Origin: Callosobruchus maculatus | Lineage: Eukaryota > Arthropoda > Insecta > Coleoptera > Chrysomelidae | Reading direction: 5' to 3' | NCBI GenBank assembly: GCA_951848785.1 | Contig: CATOUR010000128.1 | Span: 1 to 64,000, forward strand | Length of the DNA stretch: 64,000 nt | Shown: positions 55,140-64,000 of the stretch, piece after piece | How the letters are laid out: each line of letters opens with the position of its first letter | Position numbering within the stretch: position 1 is the first letter of the stretch | Made by a program: the position numbers and the translations under genes | Notes under the pieces: model-generated | What the model saw: the letters and a program-made list of their open reading frames with translations, nothing else | The model's database searches: none | What the model was told of the DNA's origin: nothing

Positions 55140-56179
55140 CAGTGTGTTAATTAAGTATGTTAACAAACTTTAACCTCGAATAGTACTCCGAAAAATAGAA
55201 AGAAAATGTCATATGAACATGGGTCCGAAAATGCTTCCTAAGGGAGCTATGCACCTTTGCATGGAGCACCCTGAAGACGGTTTTCCCTCGATATTCTCTA
55301 AATCATTCATAACAAAATTACGAAATTAGGTACGATGAGTAAACTTTTGACGCTGAATCTGATTCTGAATTCAGAATTTTATAATTTCAATCAGAGGCGT
55401 ATCATACGGGAGGATTTAAGGGTAAAAATAAGCTCATTTTCTAAATGGCAATTTTTTGACATTTTGATTTTAGAATATGGTATTTCAGAGATTTCTACGT
55501 AAAAATGATCTCTTGGTACATCTTGATAGGGCTAACCGTTTTCAAGAAAAATGCAAATTATTGAATCTATTGTAAATAAATAAATGTTCATCCATTTAGT
55601 AAGTGTGCTGTGAAAAACAATTGCAATAATTGATAAACAACTTGAGAACTTAACTGACAATTCTCAAGTTGTTTATCAATTATTGCAATTGTTTTTGACA
55701 GCACACTTACTAAATGGATGAACATTTATTTATTTACAATAGCCTGCATCGATTCAATAATTTGCATTTTTCTCCAAAACGGTTAGCCCTATCGAGATGT
55801 ACCAAGCGACCATTTTTACCTAGAAATCTCTGAAATACCATATTTTAAAATCAAAATGTCAAAAAAATTACCATTTGGAAAATGGGGTTATTTTTACCCT
55901 TAACTCCTCCCGTATGATACGCCTCTGATTGAAATTATGAAACTCTGAATTCAGAATCAGATTCAGCGTGAAAAGTTCACCCATCCTACCTAATTTCGTA
56001 ATTTTGTTTTGAATGGTTTCGAGAATATCGAGGGAAAACCGTCTTCAGGGTGCCGCATGCAAAGGAGCGTAGCTCACTTAGGAAGTATTTCCGGACCCAT
56101 GTTCATATGACATTTTCTTTCTATTTTTCGGACTACGATTCGTGGTTAAGGTTTGTAAACATACTTAATTATTACCCTG
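55140..56179. mobile_element. CAGGGTG palindrome family P4, copy 2
   Basis: 1,040 bp, same arms as 33332-34365, folding at 55650-55665. The left end reads CAGTGTG (one change), the right end ACCCTG. TA on both sides. The central loop differs from copy 1 (TAACTGAC against TTTTATT). Confidence 0.9.
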
Positions 56180-56181
56180 TA

Positions 56182-56578
56182 TAATATTGATAATACCAAA
56201 CCTCGAAAGTTATCGTTCTTGTTTTGTGCCATGGGTAGGAATACTACAAACAAACAGCTCCTGACAAACTATTATTAAATGTTACACAAAACTAAAAACA
56301 AATGATTTCAGAGCACCGAGGCATTCCAAAAACAAAATCGATTTTCTTTGTTGTTGTGGAGATCATTTTGATGTAAGTAGGTATTTTATATCACAATTGT
56401 TATTAATTGTTATTTTTCTAAGGGCAGATTCTGATTCTGACCAATACTATTGGGTGCTGTCAAGGTTTCTATTGGATATTGAGGGCTATACAATGGTACT
56501 TTATCATTATGTAAAACAAAATGTCAACTCCGGATACCGCATTTATCAAAAATATTTTTTAGTTTATGCTTTCTTTAT
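56182..56578. other. Unassigned sequence
   Basis: No recognised match; a 93-codon frame from 56397 continues into LINE 3' sequence and is fortuitous. Confidence 0.4.
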
Positions 56579-57200
56579 GATCAGCCTCCCGCAAAGGCTG
56601 AAAGCCTATGGCGCTGTAGAAGCGCTGCGAGAAGATAAGTGTCGGTGTACGTTAGACTTGAAGCGCTGCAAGTTATAGCCGGTTCGGGTGGACTGGTTCA
56701 TGGAGTAGTAACCTCGACCTAGTAAGGATGAGTTCGCAGAGCCTCTCCAGTGTTCCTTGTTCAGACGGCCTTTGGTTTTATTATCTGGAAGAGCTCACTC
56801 GAACATCTTTCGTGATAGAATCTGTAACACATGGACAGGTCAGCCATCCTTCTTCGATGTTCCAGGTTGTAGAAGTCCTTTGTGAGGTTAGGCGTATCGA
56901 TTAGTCTAATTGCTCTCTTCTCTAGAAGCTTTAGAGAGTGCTCCGGAGCGCATCCTCACATATGGGAGCAATACTCCAACGATGGTCGGATCTGAGCCTT
57001 GTAGAGCAGCAGTAGTTGCTCTGGTGTGTACAGCTTCCTACAGCGGAACAAAACTTCAAGCTTCTGGGATGCCGTTTTAGCAATACTGACGACGTGGTCG
57101 TGCCAGGATATGTTATTGTTGATGTTGATTCCCAAAAGCTTGACGGAAGGTGACTCGACTACTGGCTGACCCTCCACTTGCCAACGTAAGACTTGTTTGT
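56579..57200 (-). pseudogene. LINE family 1 3' part (copy g)
   Basis: The minus-strand frame 57177-56956 reads VESPSVKLLGININNNISWH, DHVVSIAKTASQKLEVLFRC, RKLYTPEQLLLLYKAQIRPS, LEYCSHM, the best preserved stretch of this family segment in the window. Downstream frames contain RAIRLIDTPNLTKD and the usual 3' end (CAGCGCTTCTACAGCGCCAT, CTTTGCGGGAGGCTGA) ending at 56579. About 200 bp between the TNTREAL region and the 3' end are deleted. The 5' boundary lies in a T-rich stretch near 57200. Confidence 0.85.
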
Positions 57201-57248
57201 CCTTTTTCTTTTTTTCAAATGGATGAAAATGTTCTGTTGTATTTCTTC

Positions 57249-57751
57249 CTAAATCTCGTCACACTGTTCGATAATAATGACTTCACTCAGCGTATCAAAC
57301 GCTTGTCTTTCAACAAGCTGTAGAACATCAAAGCGTATATTAAGAGCAATCCTTTCAATTATCCTGCACCGTACACATGACATTAACTGATACAAGCACC
57401 GAAAACAACGGTGCCACAGGAAAAAGTATCCTTGTAATTGTGCTTTTTCCCAGTTAAATTGCTTTCTGTAACTCCATGTTGCCATTTGTCCTTAGGCCAC
57501 AGTTTAAGCTTTTCGCTGTTTCCTGAGCGCAAATAAATGTAAAAAACAGCAATTCTGTTATTTCCGTTTCTCTTACAAAGGATTCCTGCATCAGTTAAAC
57601 CGGAAATTGTGAGACGAACGATACATGCGTCTGTTTCTCTAAGCGCCTCCGCAGACGGGTCGATCCTCATGCAAAGTATTGGAACACCATCAACGGGTCG
57701 TTTGATGGTGGTTGAGGACGCGCCCTTTAACCTCCTCGTTTTCAGACGCAT
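57249..57751 (-). pseudogene. Unrecognised reading frames, possible decayed gene
   Basis: Two overlapping minus-strand frames: 57751-57383 (122 codons; MRLKTRRLKGASSTTIKRPV, DACIVRLTISGLTDAGILCK, FYIYLRSGNSEKLKLWPK) and 57485-57249 (78 codons; MATWSYRKQFNWEKAQLQGY, LWHRCFRCLYQLMSC, RFDVLQLVERQAFDTLSEV). Both have a natural residue mix, and a frameshift near 57450 could join them into about 165 codons. No repeat partner exists in the window. I do not recognise a family; it could be an exon of a host gene, a rare transposon, or chance. Confidence 0.25.
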
Positions 57752-57802
57752 GCGATCAGAATGGAATTGATAGTTCGGATACTGGTCTTGATTTTGTAAC
57801 TA

Positions 57803-59623
57803 CGGGGTGTCCAGTTAGTGTGTAATTCTTCGATATCTAACAAATTATACCTGATAGAAGAAAATGTCAAATACAAAAGTTATTTGGTTACTTAAGACGC
57901 ATATTCTAGTCATATTTTAAAATATACAGGGTGTTGCAGAAAAGTAGGATAGTGATCAACTTAATTTTTTTATAGGGAACTATAACTTTTTCTTAAATTC
58001 TTCTAGTTTTCGTCATTGATCTCTATTCAGGCCCTAAAATATTTTTGGGATCAATTGCGACGTTGCCAAGTTATAATTTATTTTCTATTGATTTCCGGAT
58101 TTGCAAGGTGCAAGCAATACGTCTAAATTGATATATTCCTTTAAACTTTTTCAATAATATTATACAGCGAGTTACTTAAATATTAAGTGGATATTATTTT
58201 GGATGTTGCCGGCAATTTGTATGTACAAGGTGTTCTTGGCAGAATTTCAAATTACGGCTACTTGAAGGTCATTTTACTTTGTTTTTTTAAATGTAACACC
58301 CTGTATTTTTTATTTTAAATCGAAATATCTACTAATACCCTATCTCGCCTTCTAATATTTTACTTCGCGTTTGCGACGTTGCCAAGTTATACATTATTTT
58401 TCCAAATTTTTAAACAAATATCCCCGATTTTAATTTATTTTAAATAAAATCGTCTACTTATTTTTATTGCAATGAATTGCGCATGTCGAATTTAGTAAGA
58501 TCCCACAATTTCAAAATTTTGTTTCTATTAAGTACTGACCTACGGCAACACCGCTTTTTCAATAAACAGTACTGGAACGCTTAAATATTTCCAAAACTGC
58601 CACAGCTGGAAGGGTGAAATTCAATACTTGGGGGTTTTTGAACATACAGAATTCAAAAACGCTGAAATCAGTGTTGTCAGATTTTTCACTTTTACGTTAG
58701 CCTTCATAAATGGGGCATTCCATTCAAAATTATGACATAAAATTGGTAAATCTGACAACACTGATGTTAGCGTTTTTGAATTCTGTATGTTCAAAAACCC
58801 CCAAGTATTGAATTCCACTTCTCCAGCTGTGGCAGTTTTGGAAATATTTAAGCGTTCCAGTACCCTTTACTGAAAAAGAGGTGTTGCCGTATCTCAGTAA
58901 TTAATAGAAAAAAATTTTGAAATTTTGAGATCTTACTAAATTCGACATGCGCAATTCATTGCAATAAAAATAAGTAGAGGGTTTTATTTAAAATAAATTG
59001 AAATCGGGGATATTTGTTTGAAAATTTGGAAAAATAATTTATAACTTGGCAACGTCGCAAACGCGAAAACAAATATTACAAGGCGAGATAGGGTATTAGT
59101 AAATATTTCGACTTAAAATAAAAAATACAGGGTGTTACATTTAAAAAAACAAAGTAAAATGACCTTCAATTTGCCGTAATTTAAAGTTCTGCCAAAAACA
59201 CCCTGTAGATACAAATTCCAAAATCCAAAATAATATCCACTAAATATTCAAGTAACCTGCTGTATAATATTGTTGAGAAAAGTTAAAGGAGTATATCAAT
59301 TTGAACGTATTACTTGCGACCTTGCAAATCCGGAAATTAATAGAAAATAAATTATAACTTGGCAACGTCGCAATCGATCCCAAAAATATTTGAGGATTGA
59401 ATAGAGATCAGTTATGGACACTATAAGAATTTAAGAAAAAGTTATAGTTCCATATAAATAATCAAGTTGATCACTATCCCACTTTCCCGCAACACCCTGT
59501 ATATTTCAAAATATTTTTAGAATATGCATTTCAAGTAACCAAATAACTTTTGTATTTGACATTTTCTTCTATCAGGTATACCTTGCGAGATATGGAAGAA
59601 TTACACACTAATTGGACACCCTG
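57803..59623. mobile_element. CAGGGTG palindrome family P3, complete
   Basis: 1,821 bp, two arms of about 900 bp meeting near 58715 with a loop of a few dozen bases (TTCATAAATGGGGCATTCC). Ends CGGGGTGTCCAGTTAGTGTG (one change from CAGGGTG) and the inverse with CACCCTG; TA on both sides. TACAGGGTGTTGCAG and ACACCCTGTA recur inside both arms. The single arm at 22331 belongs to the same family. Confidence 0.9.
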
Positions 59624-59865
59624 TATATTTAGCAATATGAGGACCTCACAAGCGTTTGATCAATGAGGTGCTGCAGTATATCTTGTAAGTAACAAGTATG
59701 TGCCCAGCCATGCAGTACCTTTAAGTATCTTTATAAAAGTATGTGTGCTATGTATTTATAATCAATTTCTCACTGACTGTGGTTCTATTTTTTATGAATT
59801 TGTTGAATACCACAATTGATAATTATAGTTATACATTTACACCTTAGGTTTTTTCAATCATTGAT

Positions 59866-59945
59866 CGAAACATGGAGACTGTGATTAACACACAGCTCCT
59901 GAAATCCCTGATGGACAACAATAACATCATAAATGATTGCCATTA
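59866..59945 (+). mobile_element. LINE family 1 reverse-transcriptase fragment, 80 bp
   Basis: ATGGAGACTGTGATTAACAC and AACAATAACATCATAAATGA match the METVINTQLLK...NNNIIN stretch seen in copy d at 46291-46350. Both ends are truncated, which is unusual for a LINE insertion and indicates deletion or recombination. Confidence 0.7.
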
Positions 59946-59993
59946 ACCCAAAAAGATTCGTAATCGGTTATTTACTCATGATTTGAGCGTTAA

Positions 59994-60536
59994 GGGTCTA
60001 GGGTATAGCGCGCGAAATTGAGAATCCAAGCAAAGACGTATTCCCATGTTAGCGAGGAGGCGTGGTCGCCTGTTCCCTTTCTCCAGTGTGTGTGTGTCTA
60101 AGATGAGGGGAGATAAGTCCAAAAATCCTAAGGTAAGGTCAAAAGGTCTAAAGGTAAGGTCCAAAAGTCACCATAAAAATGAATTTCGCATTTCCAAGCT
60201 CCTGACGTTACCTTTAAACTTACAGTAATGACTCAAAGAGCAGATTGAGGAAGAAAGCTTGCGCTTGTGCAACTATTTAGCCTTTTTTGATGTATTTGGT
60301 TGTTAAATTACAGGCATTTATAGAATGTATGATTTTGCATTGCGAGCTTTTTTTTGCACATTAAAACATTTTTTTGAGAAAATCGAAAATAGTTATTAGT
60401 CATTCATTAAGGCCTTAACTATCGCCCTCCGAAATATTATATATGTAGTTTGAAAATAGAGTGAGTTATGCGAGAAATTGTGAGTCTGCGTTTTACATGG
60501 CAAATACGTATGTATAAATGTGGGTATCCAGGCCCT
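59994..60536 (+). mobile_element. TTAA-flanked MITE, copy C
   Basis: The longest of the three copies (543 bp), with TTAA at 59990-59993 and 60537-60540. Starts GGGTCTAGGGTATAGCGCGC and ends GTATCCAGGCCCT. Contains AAGGTAAGGTCAAAAGGTC repeats, the TATATATGTAGTTTGAAAAT landmark and no coding homology. Confidence 0.8.
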
Positions 60537-60540
60537 TTAA

Positions 60541-61292
60541 GACACGCAATTGACCAAGGCATGCTGCTCGCCCTGTAGTCAACTCCTAAACTATCACGGT
60601 AAACAGCTCCAGCTGTTCGCATTGGATGTGACGCTGGAATTCAAGTTTTTCAGTGCTCCTTTAAACTAGGTCAACTGGATTCAGCTCCTCCAATAAAATT
60701 CAAATGTGTTGTGCGAGCACACTCAAACAGAACGTCACACACTCGACGCGGAGCCATTTGTTCGTTCGTTAGTATTTAAAGAATGCTCGGTGCCGTACAG
60801 CCGGAGTGTTGACAACCTCATTAAATTCCTGGGGCCATTTGCATTCCGCTTTTTTTAATATATGGACGCACGTGTATTAAAAAACTAAAACTCTACTATA
60901 AATAGGTCACGCAGTTGAAGTTTGCAGTACGAGCCGTAGACAAATGTAGTATGTAGTAAATCCCCGAGTTGTTTAAGATTTTGAAGTTAATATTTCATTG
61001 TTTTTGTACTATAGCCACAGCATAATAAACAACCAGCACAATAACTCAAGTTGGCGGAAATTACTCGCGCATCCCCACTTTTGACTGATTAGCAATAGCA
61101 TAGCATAGCATGCAATTAGTCAATTTTTAGCTTGAATTTGTGTCTCCTTACAGTTTTAATTATATACCATCTTATAATAAAAAGAAATAAAATTTAAGCC
61201 CAAAAACGCCTTAATTCCGCCTCCTTTATACTGACCAAATCCGACTGAAAAAATAGACGATGGAGAACATCTTTCTACCTCTAGAATAAGGC
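60541..61292. other. Unassigned sequence with a candidate promoter
   Basis: Unique in the window. A promoter-like arrangement at 60897-60930 is listed separately. No open frame downstream resembles a known protein. Confidence 0.4.
60897..60930 (+). promoter_or_regulatory. Candidate RNA polymerase II core promoter
   Basis: TATAAATAG at 60897-60905 is followed at the right distance by TTGCAGTAC, whose A at 60926 would be +1 (29 bp from the first T of the TATA box), close to the arthropod initiator. In AT-rich DNA this can occur by chance. Confidence 0.3.
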
Positions 61293-61295
61293 TTA

Positions 61296-61542
61296 CACCC
61301 GTATGCACCGTAAGTCAATTGCGCGATTAGCTGCGTAAACCTGGATTAGATTACTTGTTTACTATGCACCGCAAACTGATAATTTTGACACTGTCACTGT
61401 CAAAACAATCTTGCGAACACAACCTTGCCGTATCTCCGATCTGGATTAGTTAATCTCTTGACGGTGCATGGCCAGATGCCAAAGATTAGCAAAACGCGAT
61501 TAGGTAACTAGGATTAGAATCGCCAAACGGTGCATACGGGTG
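61296..61542. mobile_element. PIF/Harbinger-type MITE, copy 2
   Basis: 247 bp with perfect terminal repeats CACCCGTATGCACCGT and ACGGTGCATACGGGTG, and TTA directly on both sides (61293-61295, 61543-61545). Same family as 17057-17301. Confidence 0.88.
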
Positions 61543-61545
61543 TTA

Positions 61546-62985
61546 GCCAAAATGTCATGTCAAGTTGAGCTATCAACATGACAAGACAAGCGATTACGCA
61601 AGATACAAGTTGGTTCGTCTACACTATATACTCGTTGTGCAGTCTGAGACCAAGACGGGGGACACAGGGGAAGGAGCTTTTTTGACTATGTTAAGACGTA
61701 CCTCAGTTTTTGTCGTTCCGAGACTTTGTAGACGAAAGTTTGGGCTGTTATGCACTATGAATTTTGGCTCTGTTTGAGCTCCAGCAAAAAAGTTACAGTA
61801 TTGTAAACTTCTTGCTGGAAGTTATAGCGCATTGCTAAAATGGGCCCCCTCAATGTTTAACACTCGCGAGACTTGTCAAGTGGCTATCCTCAGTCAAAAT
61901 AAAGGTGAAAGCACTAGAGCGACATATGTTGCGTGATAGTATGACGTCACGGAGGTGTTGTAAACCTTTTCACCGAGAAGACGTGAAATGTAACAATGGA
62001 GTGCAGAGAAAAGTTAATCGCTGATACAGAGATATTGGGATAGATATCTAACATTGATCATGTGTCAGTTTCAGCTATTTAGACAATTCAGGGGGATTCC
62101 AATGGTGCGCAACTATAGGGGAGTCGTGGTGACGCGTGAAGTTCACCCACTTCGGTGATGGTGGTGAATATTTTTCACATCGAAATGTAAAGTGCCATCT
62201 CTTGCAATACCTCTGTACTGAATAATGTCCCGTTCCACACACGCACGAAGCGAGATTTCTCGGTTAAAATTCAAAAATGCAGGGTTGCGGAGGTAGAGGC
62301 GGGCGGAGCCCTGGGTGACACATACGGCGCTACAATGATACGAATATTTGTAGGGAACTCCATACCATCTAAGCCTTAAAAAAAATAATGAAAGTGTCTC
62401 ATAACTCAGTGAAATTGATGGTCAAACACGCAGCAAAAATCTTGCAACTTTTATTTTGAACACCTAGTAACTCTACTTGTCTTAGCGGCGGCACATTGTA
62501 TGCGATCGCGGCGCAAACCACACTACTGTTTAGACAAAACTCAGGGCTATGTTGACGTTTAAACCGTAATTTCGTCCAGAACATACAGGTGGAGAAAAAA
62601 GCATCCAAAGAAGCGTTCCTTTAATTAAGTTGAGCAGTTTATATAGGAAATCCTCAGAGATATTATGCTGGTTGTTTATTATGCTGTGATGACGTGTTGC
62701 TATGCGGTGTAAAAGGAAGGTAAACATATAAGATAACATAAAGTTTATATTGTTCTTAACGTTTACCTCCCATGAAGTACTAGATTTGCGCTGTGATCTA
62801 TATTATTTATCTCTATACGCATATTCTAAGTACATAGCCATGACCCTGCCGTGCCACCGCTGTTGAAATCTATCTCTCTTTAAACCAAAATATCGATGCG
62901 CAAATGGATCGGCGCAAAGCACACCTTGGGTAAGACAGCTGATTGTTTGTTGAGCCGTGACGTAATGGTTACGTCACGCTAAAAA
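61546..62985. other. Unassigned sequence
   Basis: About 1.4 kb, somewhat less AT-rich than the surroundings, with no repeat partner in the window and no recognised coding region. Short frames (61565-61777, 62399-62739) have no family resemblance. Confidence 0.4.
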
Positions 62986-62986
62986 C

Positions 62987-63059
62987 GCCGGCTCGCATCG
63001 ATCGTCGAAGCTGAGCAGCGTCCGGCGCGGTTAGTACTTGTTGGATGACCACTTGTGTT
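62987..63059 (+). pseudogene. 5S rRNA-like sequence (pseudogene or 5S-derived SINE)
   Basis: CGGCTCGCATCGATC, GAAGCTGAGCAGCG, GGCGCGGTTAGTACTTG and GGATGACCACTTG follow the order of the middle and 3' parts of eukaryotic 5S rRNA, covering the internal promoter's A box and C box. The first ~35 bases and the closing 3' stem are missing, and there are substitutions and a small insertion after TACTTG. Confidence 0.6.
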
Positions 63060-63264
63060 TTAATAGAGGTTGGTTTTTATAAATTTAAATGCCTCTTTAG
63101 TTGAATTTAAAATTAATAAGTTGTTGTTGATCGGGGAGTGTTTTATATAAGGTCTGGCAGGTAGCACTACAATCAGAACAACGTGTTTAGAGGCTGCTAG
63201 TTTATAACTTTAAAATTAATGAAAAAAGTAGGTACAGTTTAAAAAAATAAAAGAGGTTTGATGA

Positions 63265-63560
63265 TAAAGTTAACTAAAAAAATAAAAATAAATATAATAA
63301 AAAAAACAAAAAACCACGCTTTTAAAGAACATCGAACTAAAAAGTTAAAAATAATTTTTAAAATCAGCTTATAGCAACAATCAACATAAAATACTAATAT
63401 CGGGCCCTCGATTTACGAATAATATGACAATCATACTAGTATTTTACGTTGATTGTTGTTTTAAGCTTATTTTAAAAATTATTTTAGCTTTTTAATTCGA
63501 TGTTCTTTAAAAGCGTGTTTTTTTGTCTTTTTAAACTATATTTATTTTCTCATACAACTT
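63265..63560. repeat. Inverted repeat (hairpin), about 300 bp
   Basis: CACGCTTTTAAAGAACATCG and CAACAATCAACATAAAATAC in the left arm (to 63400) return inverted from 63433 to about 63525. The loop is about 32 bp and includes the palindrome GGGCCC. Probably a MITE remnant. Confidence 0.75.
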
Positions 63561-64000
63561 ATTGCGTGGCTGTGGCCAGGAATCGCATTGCGGAGGAAAA
63601 GTGGTATGTGTTAGAAAGATAGCAAAAGGCCAAGAAGTGAAAAATGGATGCATAAAAATTTCATAAGATTTATTGCACCTGTCGAGCTTTTGTTCACGGG
63701 TTCGCATTTTGGAGCTTCCGAAAAGTTAGAGACTTCTTTCGATGGTAATGACTCGCGAAAGTTTTATATCCTTTATATATATAGGCAACTCTCTTTCGTC
63801 CACATGAGCGCACATCGTTTACCCATTTTACTTCGCAGCACTAGCTCAAATTAGAATTGTTTATCTATACGATTGGTAAGACGGGATCTAGAATGCCGAT
63901 ATAAACGCATCAGAAGCAGATCGTCGATAGCCTTAAACAGGTTAAAGACAGAACGCAGGAACAACAAGAATAAATGCTACCTTTATAACTAAAGTTTTTT
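63561..64000. other. Unassigned sequence
   Basis: A 68-codon frame at 63648 is not recognised. Confidence 0.4.

Noticed and set aside
1..64000. Intact host protein-coding gene
   Set aside because: No frame in the window has a recognisable non-transposon domain, and no exon-intron structure could be assembled. The nearest candidates are listed with low confidence at 27227-27677 and 57249-57751.

Overview
This window looks like repeat-rich intergenic DNA from an arthropod, most likely an insect with a large, transposon-laden genome. The base composition is AT-rich. There is no operon-like coding and no ribosome binding sites, and almost every recognisable protein segment is a decayed fragment of a eukaryotic transposable element: CR1/Jockey-like, R2-like, RTE-like and R1/I-like LINEs, Tc1-like and PIF/Harbinger transposases, and a Gag-like zinc knuckle. 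I found no intact host gene. The species and even the order cannot be fixed from the sequence; the mix of RTE, CR1/Crack-like and long-TIR elements with CAGGGTG ends would fit a beetle or a hemipteran.

Layout. 0.9-2.1 kb: Tc1 transposase and LINE RNase H remnants on the minus strand. 2.4-4.7 kb: a TIR element ('D') interrupted by a second repeat ('C'). 5.4-6.2 kb: LINE 3' end. 6.7-8.0 and 8.6-9.9 kb: two inverted-repeat elements with an R2-like fragment between them. 10.4-12.8 kb: a 2-kb 9-bp satellite inside a C element. 14.1-17.4 kb: two LINE 3' halves, the second carrying a Harbinger MITE. 18.1-20.9 kb: an RTE LINE 3' half and an RTE-derived internally deleted copy. 22.3-25.2 kb: a one-armed foldback element and a Harbinger transposon split by a LINE. 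25.7-26.7 kb: the second D copy. 27.8-29.3 kb: two TTAA MITEs and a tRNA-bearing unit. 29.4-31.6 kb: a 159-bp satellite. 31.6-36.7 kb: LINE fragments around a near-perfect palindrome. 37.6-38.8 kb: a roughly 150-bp satellite related to the 159-bp one. 39.6-41.4, 50.1-54.1, 55.1-56.2 and 57.8-59.6 kb: long palindromic CAGGGTG elements, one nested inside another. 42.1-43.1 kb: a minus-strand pseudogene joining a CCHC zinc knuckle to a long coiled coil. 45.8-49.3 kb: LINE family 1 copies, one split by an R2-like fragment. 60-61.5 kb: third TTAA MITE and second Harbinger MITE. 63 kb: a 5S-rRNA-like sequence and a hairpin.

The most informative features are relationships between repeats. Two empty-site/occupied-site comparisons show that the CAGGGTG palindromes duplicate TA. 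Two satellites several kb apart share one ancestral monomer. A 9-bp satellite appears to have grown from the terminal sequence of a TIR element. A small mobile unit with a 12-bp target duplication carries a cloverleaf-forming tRNA-like module near its 3' end. In the entries below, 'family 1' (F1) is the LINE whose fragments recur at 14-15, 31.6-32.6, 35.9-36.7, 43.8, 45.8-49.3, 54.4, 56.6-57.2 and 59.9 kb; P1-P4 are the CAGGGTG palindrome families.
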